64,000 nucleotides of DNA from CANDOC01 sp965261725 (lineage in GTDB: Bacteria > Pseudomonadota > Gammaproteobacteria > Pseudomonadales > Endozoicomonadaceae), in NCBI GenBank assembly GCA_965261725.1, contig CBDHDU010000029.1, forward strand, positions 1 to 64,000, written 5' to 3'. Numbering within the stretch: position 1 is the first letter of the stretch; each line of letters starts with the position of its first letter. Below are positions 15,607 to 25,007 of this stretch, in pieces. The position numbers and the translations under genes are program-made. Below the pieces are notes generated by a model, which was given only the letters and a program-made list of their open reading frames with translations, was not told the origin of the DNA and made no database searches.

Positions 15607-16812
15607 CTATTCACAATCTTCATCCTGCTGCCCACTCCGCTTCAGCACCAGCAGGGCAATATCATCCGGCGCTGACGATTGCAGGGAATCAAGCCCCAGC
15701 ACCTGTTTCATGGACTCCAGATTACCGTTGCTGCTTTTAATGGCAGAGCGTAAATAGCGTTCTTTCTCCGCCAGTGTTTCCTGGGGAAGAATCTCAAGAA
15801 TACCATCAGACAGCACAGTTAAGCTGAAGTGCCCCGGCAAACGTACTGTGGAATCTTCGTACTCGGCATCAGGAAACAGTCCCACAGGTAGTCCTTTTCC
15901 CTCAATAAAATGAGCTTCATCGGTACCCGCCAAGATCGGAAACGGGAAATGACCACCAAAGGCATAGGTTAAAGTCCCTTCCTCCACATCCACAATGCCG
16001 CCAAACAGGGTGACATGCTTGCCTAAACCGGTATTCAGCAGACTTTTATTAATATAGGTAAGTACTTGAGACGGTTTAAGTTTCAGACTGGCTTTCCGCC
16101 CCTGATATTCTTCTCTCACGCTCAGAGACATATGCTTGAGCAGCACCGTAACAAAGGCAGAAGACGCACCATGACCGGAAACATCGGCCAGATAAAAGGC
16201 AAAGGTGTGATCACTCATCGGAAAGTAATCGACAAAGTCACCACTCAGGTAAAGAGAGGGGCTGATATGATGTTCCAGCTGATACTCCCCAAAGCGCCAG
16301 GGGGTTTGCGGTAACATCTTTTTCTGCACCTGCCGCCCGGCTTTCTGGTCGGCCTTCAGCAGGTTCAGACTGTCATTAAGGGATTCAATCGCCTGCTCAA
16401 GGCTCTGGCGATATCGCATGTTTTCCTGAAACAACCGGGCATTCTCAAGCGCCCGGTTAATGGCATATTCCAGCAGTTCCAGGTCAACAATCGGTTTAAT
16501 GATATAGTCGCTGGCACCCAGCCGCAGGGCTTCAACCACATCGGCCATGACCCCGGCACCAGACACCACGATAAACGGCGTTTCCGGGGATTCCTTGCGC
16601 ACCTGCCGCAAAACCGACAATCCATCCATAATGGGCATGCGTAAATCACAGAGAATCAAGTCCGGGGAGCTGTCCCGGAATACCTGCAACCCCTGCTCAC
16701 CGTTTTCAGCTTCAAGGATAGCGAACCCGCTGTCTTCAAGGTAAGCCACAATGCTTTCCCTGACGATGGTATCGTCATCAATGACAAGCAGGGTACTGCT
16801 TCCGACAGTCAT
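15607..16812 (-). CDS. Response regulator with PP2C-type serine phosphatase output
   Basis: 401 residues. The receiver domain is at 1-125 (acidic pair DDD at 12-14, phospho-acceptor Asp56 in DLILCDLRMP, and the conserved lysine in ASDYIIKPI). A helical linker at 126-170 is followed by a SpoIIE/PP2C phosphatase domain (about 180-395) with metal-binding Asp residues in AFYLADVSGHGASSAF and LTVLSDGILE. It probably dephosphorylates the STAS protein encoded 84 bases downstream. The architecture is that of HsbR/RssB-like partner-switching regulators. No histidine kinase is adjacent. The 297 bases between this start and mlaA hold no supportable gene. Confidence 0.92.
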   Translation of the reverse strand: MTVGSSTLLVIDDDTIVRESIVAYLEDSGFAILEAENGEQGLQVFRDSSPDLILCDLRMPIMDGLSVLRQVRKESPETPFIVVSGAGVMADVVEALRLGASDYIIKPIVDLELLEYAINRALENARLFQENMRYRQSLEQAIESLNDSLNLLKADQKAGRQVQKKMLPQTPWRFGEYQLEHHISPSLYLSGDFVDYFPMSDHTFAFYLADVSGHGASSAFVTVLLKHMSLSVREEYQGRKASLKLKPSQVLTYINKSLLNTGLGKHVTLFGGIVDVEEGTLTYAFGGHFPFPILAGTDEAHFIEGKGLPVGLFPDAEYEDSTVRLPGHFSLTVLSDGILEILPQETLAEKERYLRSAIKSSNGNLESMKQVLGLDSLQSSAPDDIALLVLKRSGQQDEDCE

Positions 16813-17109
16813 GATGGCATCCTTTTAGGTAACGTCATCTTTTTAAACGCCATGTCATTTCCGGCCACTTTTGCTCTGGCCACTCGCTGCTCTCCCGACC
16901 GCTGGCTTTTCCTGCAGCCACACCCCCATCAACAGCAAAAAAGTAACGCTGCTGTCAGAAAAAATCACGCCATAATCTGCCTGAACCATACTCCCATACA
17001 AATACAGCTGCAACAGACTTCACGCATAACATCAGATGTGAAAAGCCTGATATCGGGGGACGCCGAACAGCAACAGATATCAGGCTGGTTAGAGAGTATT
17101 AACGGAGAA

Positions 17110-17820
17110 TCAGAAATCGTCCACTGGGAGTTCACCGGTAATTCGATATTCCCGGCTCTGCAACCAGGCATCGCGGATAAATGAATATTTATCACCAACG
17201 ATCAGGTCTTCTGATTTCAGCAGGCCGGCACGGTCATTGATCCGCCATACACCCTGCACTACCCAGCCTTCCGAGCCTTTTACATAATTAGCCGGATGGC
17301 CGTAATAATCAGGAATCAGACCAAAACCGGAACGTACGGTATTGGGTCCCATAATCGGCACCATCACAAAGGGTCCGGATGATACTCTCCAGTCCGCCAG
17401 CACTAGTCCAAAATCTTTTTCGTCACGTTCCAGACCATAGGCACCGGCAACATCAATCATGCCCAGCATGCCAACGGTGGAATTAATCAGGAAACGCCCG
17501 CCAGCGGTTGCTGCCTCTTTGCCTTCAAGTTGCAGGGATGAATAAACAATATTCCGCAACTCACCCAGATTACTGAAAAAGTTGGACACCAGCAGCTGCA
17601 TCTTGTCAGGAACCACATAGTCATAGCCCTGAGAGACCGGTTTGAAAAAATAGCGATCAAGGGTATCGTTAAAGCCAAATGATACCCGGTTGAAACTCTC
17701 CCACCGGTCTTCATGATCAACCGGCTGCCAGTCATCGGCCTGAGCGGTCAGGGAGCCCGCCAACAAGAACAGGGAGACAAAATACGCTTGCCATATTTTC
17801 ACTCTGGGGTCCTCTTGCAT
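17110..17820 (-). CDS. mlaA: MlaA/VacJ-family protein
   Basis: 236 residues. The family body is complete: W-E-S-F-N-R at the start of the mature protein, NDTLDRYFFKPVSQGYDYVVP, then NFFSNLGELRNIV, then FLINSTVGMLGMIDVA, and VPIMGPNTVRSGFGLIPDYY. MlaA sits in the outer membrane and extracts surface-exposed phospholipids for the Mla retrograde pathway. The N-terminus has a hydrophobic signal (VSLFLLAGSLTAQA) with an AQA cleavage site but no lipobox cysteine. The protein therefore looks like a soluble or directly membrane-inserted form rather than a lipoprotein, which is uncommon for the family. No other mla genes are beside it. Confidence 0.92.
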   Translation of the reverse strand: MQEDPRVKIWQAYFVSLFLLAGSLTAQADDWQPVDHEDRWESFNRVSFGFNDTLDRYFFKPVSQGYDYVVPDKMQLLVSNFFSNLGELRNIVYSSLQLEGKEAATAGGRFLINSTVGMLGMIDVAGAYGLERDEKDFGLVLADWRVSSGPFVMVPIMGPNTVRSGFGLIPDYYGHPANYVKGSEGWVVQGVWRINDRAGLLKSEDLIVGDKYSFIRDAWLQSREYRITGELPVDDF

Positions 17821-18031
17821 TCTATCTTTCTGATTATTCGAAGAGTTAATGAGCGACTCGGGGTGAACACCTGTCTGTCCTGTACCCTGCCATGTAAAGC
17901 GTCAAGGTGGGTGAATGTCAGCGGGCAATAACCACACGTGTTCTACAAGCAATATAGCAATCCGCCCTCCAATACGGAATGGGTATGTACAAAAACAATA
18001 CGTACTGTTCGCATGAGCAATCAATACTGTC

Positions 18032-19016
18032 TTAACTGGCAACTGGCAGCCGCCCTCTGAAGGTTGCCCGCCACTGGGTTGGCGATACCGTAAATGCCTG
18101 CCGGAAGTGTTTACGATACACACTTTCAGAACCGAACCCGGCACGCTCGGCAATCAGGCTAATGCTGTCATCATAACTCTCCAGCAGTTGCTGACTGTAA
18201 TGCAGACGCTGTCCCACCAGCCATTCATTAAAGCTGACACCCACTGTCGCCTTGAAATGACGGGTAAAGTTACGACGACTCATGGCGCATTGTGCAGCGA
18301 CATCATCGACACTGTAATGCTGCTGCAGGTTTTCACAAATATTATCCATAATTTCTGCAATACCGGTTTTACCCGGACGCGATGTGACAGCTGGCACAGG
18401 AATATATTGCTTCTGCCCACCCGGTCGGTACGGTGCCGTCACCAACATTCTCGCCAGCTGGGTAAGCACGGCAGCCCAACCAGTTACGAACAATATGCAG
18501 ACAGCAGTCAATCGCAGCAACGGTACCGGCCGATGTTATCAGTCTTCCCTGTTCGATATATAACGGCTCGGGGTCAAAATCCACTTCAGGAAACTGTCGG
18601 GCAAATTCATCTGCGCCGCCCCAGTGGGTCGTTGCTGTTTTGCCATTCAATAATCCTGTCGCTGCCAGCACAAAGGCCCCCAGGCACAACCCTGCCAGTG
18701 TTGCACCTCTCTGATAGGCTGCTTTCAGTGCATCCAGCAAAGCTTTTGGCGGTGGGATATTTACATCATGCCAGCTGGGAATAACGATAATATCGGCGGT
18801 CGCCAGCGACTCCAGCCCATGTTCGATATGCAGCCCAAAAGAGGATGCCGTGTTCAAATCTTCGCCTGCAAGGCTGGCAACCTTTACATCAAACGGGCTT
18901 TCCCCGCTCACCGCAAAGGCATCATGAAAAACCAGACACGGCACCGACAAATGAAAAGCGCTGATACCGTCAAAAGCGACGATCACAACGCTGATGGGAG
19001 AACGACTCACGAACAA
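18032..19016 (-). pseudogene. GlxA-type AraC regulator (DJ-1/PfpI + HTH), frameshifted
   Basis: The upstream part (19016 to 18369) encodes a DJ-1/PfpI-like sensor domain: SVVIVAFDGISAFHLSVP, the elbow LAGLCLGAFVLAATGLL, THWGGADEFARQFP. The downstream part (18520 to 18032) encodes the linker ARMLVTAPYRPGGQKQYI and an AraC HTH pair (VDDVAAQCAMSRRNFTRHF and ISLIAERAGFGSESVYRKHF). Homology passes from one frame to the other at about 18474-18480 (..RNWLG / AVLTQLARM). Dropping one base there gives a single 327-residue protein of standard GlxA length. Either the gene is broken or the base is an error. It is divergent from the MBL hydrolase gene and was probably its regulator. Confidence 0.8.
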
Positions 19017-19144
19017 ACTCCAGCACGATTTGATACTGACCCGATTTGAGCGACAGTTGTCCTTAAGGCCAGTGTTTCAACAGGGTGATGCAAAGGATAA
19101 TGCAATTCAAGAATCGTTTTCCGTTACCCCGAAAGGTCATCACC

Positions 19145-19936
19145 ATGAAAATTCATCATCTGCGTAATGCAACTTTTGTTATTGAATCCGGTGATCATCA
19201 TATTCTGATCGACCCGATGCTGGGGGCTAAAGGCTCTATTCCTCCATTCTCGGTTATTCGCTTCAAGGCTGCCAGGAATCCGCTGGTCGACCTACCCGCC
19301 AACGCCAGTAAGATTCTGGATAAAGTGACGATGTGTGTTGTCACCCATAGTCAGACTTTCGGTTTCAAACCACTGCAGCATGGTGATCATCTCGATGATG
19401 CAGGCGAAGCTTTCTTAACCCGTCGCAGTATTCCGGTGATTACTCCGGCAAAAGATAAAGCTTATCTGGAAAAATACGGTTTGACTGTCAGCCATGGTGT
19501 TCAGCCGTGGCAAACCATGGACATTCCCGGCGGTAAGGTAACAGCTGTGCCAAGTCAGCACGGACATGGCTGGATTCACAAAGTGATGGCCAATGGCTGT
19601 GGTTTCCTGATTGAAATGGAGGGTGAGCCTTCAATCTTTGTCAGCGGTGATACGGTTTTGACCAATGATGTTAAGCGGGCGCTGACTGAACTGAAACCTG
19701 ACTATGCGGTACTCGCCGCCGGACAGGCGCAGATGGATGTTGGCAAACCCCTGCTGATGGCAAAATCAGAAATTATTGAATTTATTAAACTGTCGCCAAA
19801 CAAGGTGATTGCCAACCATATGGAAGCACTGAACCAATGCCCTATCGACAGAACCGTCCTTCGTGCCATGCTAGCCGAACACGGACTGACAGATAAGGTC
19901 CTGATTCCGGAAGACGGAGAAACACTCGCCCTCTGA
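19145..19936 (+). CDS. MBL-fold metallo-hydrolase
   Basis: 263 residues from the ATG at 19145, which begins the conserved MKIHHLRNATFVIES. An in-frame ATG 60 bases earlier is less likely. It is a beta-lactamase-fold hydrolase of the UlaG-like branch: HHILIDPMLG, then THSQTFGFKPLQHGDHLDDAG with the metal-binding histidines and Asp, then PSQHGHGWIH, VSGDTVLTNDV, and the C-terminal ANHMEALNQCP. The first motif is a modified HxHxDH. The substrate is unknown. It is divergently transcribed from the GlxA-type regulator, a common arrangement for a regulator and its single target. Confidence 0.85.
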   Translation: MKIHHLRNATFVIESGDHHILIDPMLGAKGSIPPFSVIRFKAARNPLVDLPANASKILDKVTMCVVTHSQTFGFKPLQHGDHLDDAGEAFLTRRSIPVITPAKDKAYLEKYGLTVSHGVQPWQTMDIPGGKVTAVPSQHGHGWIHKVMANGCGFLIEMEGEPSIFVSGDTVLTNDVKRALTELKPDYAVLAAGQAQMDVGKPLLMAKSEIIEFIKLSPNKVIANHMEALNQCPIDRTVLRAMLAEHGLTDKVLIPEDGETLAL

Positions 19937-19963
19937 ATCCACACCCGCTCAGCTACCTAACCC

Positions 19964-19995
19964 GATGCGATACACAAAAAGCGGAGTATCGCATC
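19964..19995. repeat. 10-bp perfect inverted repeat
   Basis: GATGCGATAC (19964-19973) and GTATCGCATC (19986-19995) are perfect complements separated by 12 bases. It lies 28 bases past the MBL stop codon, so it is probably the 3' hairpin of that transcript. It lacks a following T-run, so an operator for the gene at 20099 is an alternative. Confidence 0.55.
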
Positions 19996-20098
19996 ACACC
20001 ACTCTGACAAAAGTTGCTATTTAGCACCTGTCGATAAATACTTGAACTATCAGAAGGATCTGAACTCTAAAACCAGAGAAAAATAACAGAGACACCCC

Positions 20099-20314
20099 AT
20101 GTCACAGGATAAATCCCGTTCACCCGGTACACATCGCCAACAGAACAGTAAAGTCATATTAAGCGATGATAATGTCATATTTCTCTCCGAGCACGCCCGG
20201 AAAGTTACTCTGCTCCGCCAACAGTATCTGCAGGGGCAGTTAAAGCCAGACAGTCGACGTATAGCTGAAAAAATGGCTGACCTCGAAGCCGACCTGAACG
20301 ATATTTATTCATAA
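20099..20314 (+). CDS. Small hypothetical protein
   Basis: 71 residues, hydrophilic, beginning MSQDKSRSPG. A polar N-terminus is followed by two predicted helices (DDNVIFLSEHARKVTLLRQQYLQG and SRRIAEKMADLEADLNDIY). The pattern of a helix with V-x-x-L-S-E-x-A, then D-S-R-R-I-A-E, faintly recalls the C-terminal part of FlgM-type anti-sigma factors. The similarity is too weak to name it. It converges on the glycosyltransferase pair. Confidence 0.5.
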   Translation: MSQDKSRSPGTHRQQNSKVILSDDNVIFLSEHARKVTLLRQQYLQGQLKPDSRRIAEKMADLEADLNDIYS

Positions 20315-20328
20315 ACAGCTCAACATAG

Positions 20329-20964
20329 CTAAGGAGATAGCCCAGAACACAATTCAGGCAATACCTGCTGCAACCGCACCAAATCTTCGGGGCGGTCAAT
20401 ATCCCAGAGTTCAGGCAGTTCTGCCCACTCAACACCTTCTTGCTGTAAGTACTGCCGTGACTGGGCGAGCACATGGGGTGTTCCCCAGTCAATTTGCTTA
20501 AATAATGACGGTACCACCTTCGTTAAACCCAGTAGTACATAACCACCATCTTCTGCCGGCACAAACACTACCGGCTTATCATCCAACGCAACAGCCACTT
20601 GTTCAAAGACTGATTTATCCAATAGCAGGCAATCACTACCAATCAGCAAGATCTTTTGTGCTTGCTTTAATCCTGCGGTTGCCGCCGTTAACATGCGGGC
20701 TCCAAGATCCCCTTCAGACTGCAACTCACGCTGCCAGCCGGTTAAATCAATACCATTAAATGCCGGATGCTGAGGGTTATCTGCGGCCCAGAGTACAGCT
20801 GGAATATCAGCCCGGTTTACCTGTTGTACCGTATGCTGCAGCAATCGGCGATGCATACGACAAGCCCCCTCTGCACCAACAGCAGGCATCAGCCGGGTCT
20901 TCACTTTTCCGGCCACCGGGGGTTTGGCAAATAACAGAATCAGGGTATCGAGTGTCTGGCTCAT
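20329..20964 (-). CDS. TIGR04282-type glycosyltransferase (DUF2064)
   Basis: 211 residues with a nucleotide-sugar-binding N-terminus (LILLFAKPPVAGKVKTRLMPAVG), the GSDCLLL box in the middle and PAEDGGYVLLGL. This matches the DUF2064 / TIGR04282 family, annotated as arsenosugar biosynthesis-associated glycosyltransferases. The biochemical role is mostly inferred from genome context. Its start overlaps the stop of the upstream TIGR04283 gene (ATGA), so the two form a tight operon. No arsenic methyltransferase (arsM) or radical-SAM arsS gene is seen nearby. Confidence 0.88.
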   Translation of the reverse strand: MSQTLDTLILLFAKPPVAGKVKTRLMPAVGAEGACRMHRRLLQHTVQQVNRADIPAVLWAADNPQHPAFNGIDLTGWQRELQSEGDLGARMLTAATAGLKQAQKILLIGSDCLLLDKSVFEQVAVALDDKPVVFVPAEDGGYVLLGLTKVVPSLFKQIDWGTPHVLAQSRQYLQQEGVEWAELPELWDIDRPEDLVRLQQVLPELCSGLSP

Positions 20965-21719
20965 GAATCAGAGGCATTCTTTGCGGTATGTGCTTTTGTC
21001 CGCAGCATGCCCTGTTTGGCCTTCACTGTAAAACGATATTGCTGTGCCAGCTCATCTGGAGACGTACCGAGGTAATAACTCAACCGCAGCCGCCACATCA
21101 GTAAAATGGTGCTGAGCACACCATATTCCTGCCAGCGACGGCTGGAGGTAATTACTTTCTCTTTGAAACAACAGGGCTGTACGATTTTCTTTAAACGACG
21201 GCTCAATTCAATATCTTCCATCAGTGGCTGCTCAGGGAAGCCACCCACCTTGCAAAACAGAGCACGACTGACAAACATTGCCTGGTCGCCCGATGCTACC
21301 CCGGTCATCCGCGAACGCAGGCTGATCATAAATCCGATGAGCGGAAATAAAGGATGATGATCTGACAACTGAACATCAAACCGCCCCCAGCCATGCCCTT
21401 CCCGGTAAGTCTGCATAATCCGATCAACCCCCTTTTCAGGCAACTGTGTATCAGCATGGAGAAATAACAACATATCGCCACCCGCCGCCGCGGCACCGGC
21501 ATTCATTTGCTTTGCCCTACCCTTTTCACTGGAAACAATCCGGTCAACATAAGGGCGGGCATTGTCGCAGGTTGCGTCTTCGCTGCCACCATCGACCAGC
21601 AAAACCTCGTGCCCCTGTGAACGCCATTGCTGCAACGGTTGCAGCATAACGGCAATGTGTTCAGCCTCATTCAAGACAGGGATGATGATTGAACAGTAGG
21701 AGGTACAAGGGTTATCCAT
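20961..21719 (-). CDS. TIGR04283-type family 2 glycosyltransferase
   Basis: 252 residues from the ATG at 21719 (MDNPCTSYCSIIIPVLNEAEHI). It is a GT-A fold enzyme: SIIIPVLNEAE strand-loop, VDGGSEDAT for the nucleotide, LLFLHADTQLP with the DxD-like motif, and MEDIELSRRLKK as the ED catalytic region. The WGRFDVQLS and GFMISLRSRMTGVASGDQAMF segments are characteristic of TIGR04283. It forms a two-gene operon with the DUF2064 protein. Function in arsenosugar or another glycolipid pathway is inferred from family context. Confidence 0.9.
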   Translation of the reverse strand: MDNPCTSYCSIIIPVLNEAEHIAVMLQPLQQWRSQGHEVLLVDGGSEDATCDNARPYVDRIVSSEKGRAKQMNAGAAAAGGDMLLFLHADTQLPEKGVDRIMQTYREGHGWGRFDVQLSDHHPLFPLIGFMISLRSRMTGVASGDQAMFVSRALFCKVGGFPEQPLMEDIELSRRLKKIVQPCCFKEKVITSSRRWQEYGVLSTILLMWRLRLSYYLGTSPDELAQQYRFTVKAKQGMLRTKAHTAKNASDS

Positions 21720-21876
21720 AAACACCTGAACGGATTTGAGCAGCACTTCGCCGCAGCATGCCTATATCAGAAAGAAAAAACAAAACTCTTTTTCAAAAGT
21801 GTCGTTTTAAACTACGCTGACAGGCAACTATATTGAGTGTGCTTTAAATATCTTACACGCGGCAGCTCATACGAAT

Positions 21877-22605
21877 ATGGCTCAAATCCTTTTTTTTATC
21901 TTGTCTATGCTATGCAGCTTTGCATTCGCCTATGAAGAAAAACTGGCAAACTCAAGAAACCGCCTGGAACAGAATGCGTCCGAAAGCACCCCCTATCAGG
22001 TAATCATCAGAGGATACTCATATTGGGCTGACCCGCAGGTATTTTCACCCAAATATTTCAAATCTACAGAAACTCAAACTTACGCGCTCCCCTTTCGTAA
22101 AGGTGAACGATTTCTGGAAGTGGGTACTGGTGTCGGCGTCACCGCAATTGTGGCCGCAAGAGATCATGGCAACCAGGTGGTAGCACTGGATATCAACCCG
22201 GTTGCCATCGAATTAACCCGCAAGAATGCCAAAGCCAACGGCGTAACCGTTGATGTCCGTACCAGTAATGTATTTTCGGCACTGAACTCCACAGAAACCT
22301 TTGACACCATCTACTGGGATCTACCCTATGTCTATGCTCCCAGCGAGCGGGAGTGTTCATCCATGCTGCTCAAAGCCGTGTGTGACCCCGGTTATACAGC
22401 GATTGATAAATTTCTCCAGAAGGTACGCAAACATTTAAAACCAAATGGCCGAATTATTCTGGGGTTCGGCAGCAACGGTGACGAAGTGCGTTTTAATCGC
22501 ATGCTGGATAAATATGGATTCCGAAAGGTGCAGATTAACGACCAGTTTTTCGACATCCGCGGTGGGATGCATTATTACCTTTACCAAATTGTTGAGAAAA
22601 ACTAG
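21877..22605 (+). CDS. Class I SAM-dependent methyltransferase with a signal peptide
   Basis: 242 residues. The first 18 (MAQILFFILSMLCSFAFA) are a convincing secretion signal with an AFA-Y cleavage site. The rest is a small-molecule/protein methyltransferase fold: motif I RFLEVGTGVGVTAIVAA, acidic end of strand 2 in VVALDINPVAIELTRKNA, and a D-L-P-Y variant of the N-P-P-Y motif (YWDLPYVYAP), as in HemK/PrmC-like enzymes. Such enzymes need S-adenosylmethionine, which is cytoplasmic, so an exported form is odd. It could act outside the bacterium in a host environment, or the hydrophobic N-terminus could anchor it to the inner membrane facing in. Monocistronic. Confidence 0.8.
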   Translation: MAQILFFILSMLCSFAFAYEEKLANSRNRLEQNASESTPYQVIIRGYSYWADPQVFSPKYFKSTETQTYALPFRKGERFLEVGTGVGVTAIVAARDHGNQVVALDINPVAIELTRKNAKANGVTVDVRTSNVFSALNSTETFDTIYWDLPYVYAPSERECSSMLLKAVCDPGYTAIDKFLQKVRKHLKPNGRIILGFGSNGDEVRFNRMLDKYGFRKVQINDQFFDIRGGMHYYLYQIVEKN

Positions 22606-22619
22606 CAACTGACGCCCGT

Positions 22620-23393
22620 TCACTGCTGGCGATTCAGCACATCAAATACCCGGCGAGAACCTGCTTTAATAAAATCCATATCGCTCCCAGCCGTTATCAG
22701 GCTAAAACCTTTGTCCCGCATCCGGGCAGCATACTCCGGTCCAATACAGTGAATGGCAGCCGGTACAGAAAAATACTGGCAACGTGCAAGAATATGATCA
22801 ATCGCCTCCAGTACCGGCTGTTCGTAATGATCTGCCTGTGGCGTACAACCCAGCGCAAATGAAAGATCAAACGGGCCAATATAGATTCCACCCAACCCTT
22901 TGACGGCAAGAATCTCATCCAGATTATCCAGCGCCTGCCGGGTTTCAAGCATCACTATCGGCAATACACTGCTATTGGCCTGCTGCGGATAATCATCGCC
23001 GTAACAGACACCTGCCCGTACCGGTCCAAAGCTGCGAAAACCCTCTGGCGGATAATGACACGCCTCAACAAACAACCGGGTTTGCTCTGCCGTTTCAATC
23101 ATCGGGCAGATCAGTCCCAGCGCCCCGGCATCCAGCATTTTCATAATAATCCCCGGCTCCAGCCAGGGAATGCGTACCAACGGAGTTACCGGCGCAGCAC
23201 TCATAGCACGCAGCATTTCAACAGCAGTTTCATAGCCCAACAAACCATGTTGCATATCAATGGTCAGAGAATCAAACCACTGATGAGCCATCAACTCCGC
23301 AGTGGCGGTACAAGGCTGCATCAGCCAGCCATTGATCACGGTTTGACCATTTTCGAATAATTGTTGAATGGTGTTTATGGCCTTTAAAGTCAT
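22620..23393 (-). CDS. HpcH/HpaI-family aldolase
   Basis: 257 residues, class II pyruvate aldolase fold. Present are NGWLMQPCTATAELMAHQWFDSLTIDMQHG, ending in the segment with the catalytic acid-base region, then ARIPWLEPGIIMKMLDAGALGLICPMIETAEQ with metal-binding Glu, and GGIYIGPFDLSFALG with metal-binding Asp. Family members cleave 4-hydroxy-2-oxo acids to pyruvate and an aldehyde. The substrate (4-hydroxy-2-oxoheptanedioate, 2-keto-3-deoxyrhamnonate or similar) cannot be set from sequence alone. No pathway genes are adjacent. Confidence 0.9.
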   Translation of the reverse strand: MTLKAINTIQQLFENGQTVINGWLMQPCTATAELMAHQWFDSLTIDMQHGLLGYETAVEMLRAMSAAPVTPLVRIPWLEPGIIMKMLDAGALGLICPMIETAEQTRLFVEACHYPPEGFRSFGPVRAGVCYGDDYPQQANSSVLPIVMLETRQALDNLDEILAVKGLGGIYIGPFDLSFALGCTPQADHYEQPVLEAIDHILARCQYFSVPAAIHCIGPEYAARMRDKGFSLITAGSDMDFIKAGSRRVFDVLNRQQ

Positions 23394-23440
23394 GTTTTAG
23401 TTTCCGGTTAGCTTTCACAGACAGCAAATCAAAATATCTA

Positions 23441-24982
23441 TCAATGGTTCACTTGCTCTCTCTGTCGCTTAGTACGAAGGAGCCGTCGATCATAAGGAGA
23501 GTCGCTATTTCGTATATACCTGTGTCCGGAATCCTGATCACCTGACTTCATGCTCCGAGTTCGATGATTGCCCTTCCCTTCGCCGAACCTAGATGAGTGG
23601 TAAATATTTTTCAGATGCTGCCGGTAAACCTTTTCAACAGAATTTTCCCGTGATTCTCCACACTGTTGCTGATATGCCCGATAGTCGCAATAAATTTTGC
23701 AGATATGACACGTCGGCACATCTTCTCCATCATAGAAATCATATACCCAATATGGATTCTTCTCATAAAAAAACATGGCATTGCGTGTAAGTGCCGAACT
23801 AACCGGCAGGCAACCTCTGTATTTCCTATAAAGCCGGTGAGCCTTATATTTAAGATGCCAGTCTTTAAGCCCCCGATCTTCAAGCCGACGCAGATAAATG
23901 GGTAGAATGTCCAGATCATAAGGTTGATATTCCAACGCCACTTCGCAGAGTTCATCAAGTATATATTCTTCTCTTCGCTCCAGCCTGTATTTCACTTCTT
24001 TCCTCAACAACTCCCGCACTTCATTATCACTGCGACTTTTCTGAAGCTGCCTTATCCCATCAGCAGGCTCCCCCAATGTCACCTCAACCGAAAAGCGACA
24101 ACGATCTATATGCTTCCGAGCGGCACTGCCGTCTGTATCATCATATTTTCTGGTGCGCAAAAAACGAAAAAGCTCCCGACTCTCGCTAAGCAGCTCATCA
24201 TCAGGGCATTCAGTCATTACCCTCGCCAGACAATTGCCATTTTCCTTTGTTAAATTCCTTGCAACCAAACCAGAAGCGAGATTAAAACCCTCATCGAATT
24301 GTTCGTTATCGGCATAAAGTCTGGCAAGTGTACGGGTTACTTTAGGGAGCTGTCGGTAATGTGGTATCGCGGATAAAATTTCTATACCTTTTGAGTGCTT
24401 CTTCAGACTGCTATAAAATGAAGCAAGAAGAGTCAGAACATCCAGATCATCTGGTGATGTTTGAAGAAATTTTTCCAGAATTTTAATCGCTTCCCTCGTT
24501 TGTCGTCCCTGACTGAGATACTGCGCCTGAAATAAAAGCAGTATTCTGGAAGAAGACAGATGCTCAGAATATTGCTTTAACAGATGGCAGAGTTTTTCTT
24601 TATTCTTAATACTTAAATTTAGAAAGCAGGCCAATTGCGTAACAACATGCCTTTGTAAATGCAGAGGCATAGAACGCTCAAGTAAGTTTCTCATCATCAC
24701 ATCAATGCCTGCCCCCTTCCCCCGCAGTCTTCTCAGAATGACTGTTTTTTGCAGCGTTAATGCAACATACATTTCCATATCGTCGACACCAGTCGCTGCT
24801 AACAAATCGCCAGCCTTTTCATTCAATTGCTCAAGCTTTTCAACACTGCACTTGCTAAGCCCTGTACTTTTAAGCTGCAGATATTCTTTAACTGGTTCCG
24901 GCAGACAACCTTCTTTCAGTGACATCAAAGCCTGCTGGCTATTTTCATAAGCACTCTGTGCCGCCGGCACAATGACGGGCAA
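23441..24982 (-). CDS. TPR-like helical protein, probably exported, signal peptide out of frame
   Basis: 513 residues from a TTG. Helical-repeat segments run through the middle (REAIKILEKFLQTSPDDLDVLTLLASFY, KHSKGIEILSAIPHYRQLPKVTRTLARLY), as in TPR proteins. The last 100 residues are basic and contain CHICKIYCDYR. No enzymatic motif is seen. Just upstream, an ATG at 25023 overlapping the OTU gene's stop begins M-F-T-R-V-T-A-L-V-L-H-L-I. Deleting one TA from the TATATA run at 24983-24988 would fuse it to L-P-V-I-V-P-A-A-Q-S-A, a textbook signal peptide, giving 526 residues. The present frame may thus be a damaged or phase-variable version. It forms an operon with the OTU protease gene. Confidence 0.7.
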   Translation of the reverse strand: MPVIVPAAQSAYENSQQALMSLKEGCLPEPVKEYLQLKSTGLSKCSVEKLEQLNEKAGDLLAATGVDDMEMYVALTLQKTVILRRLRGKGAGIDVMMRNLLERSMPLHLQRHVVTQLACFLNLSIKNKEKLCHLLKQYSEHLSSSRILLLFQAQYLSQGRQTREAIKILEKFLQTSPDDLDVLTLLASFYSSLKKHSKGIEILSAIPHYRQLPKVTRTLARLYADNEQFDEGFNLASGLVARNLTKENGNCLARVMTECPDDELLSESRELFRFLRTRKYDDTDGSAARKHIDRCRFSVEVTLGEPADGIRQLQKSRSDNEVRELLRKEVKYRLERREEYILDELCEVALEYQPYDLDILPIYLRRLEDRGLKDWHLKYKAHRLYRKYRGCLPVSSALTRNAMFFYEKNPYWVYDFYDGEDVPTCHICKIYCDYRAYQQQCGESRENSVEKVYRQHLKNIYHSSRFGEGKGNHRTRSMKSGDQDSGHRYIRNSDSPYDRRLLRTKRQREQVNH

Positions 24983-25007
24983 TATATAAGGTGTAATACA
25001 AGGGCAG

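Noticed and set aside
16852..17184. 110-codon plus-strand frame between the response regulator and mlaA
   Set aside because: It runs antisense into the 3' end of mlaA and has no family-like sequence.
20099..20314. Naming the 71-residue protein FlgM
   Set aside because: Only a faint resemblance in one helix, and no flagellar genes nearby; left as hypothetical.
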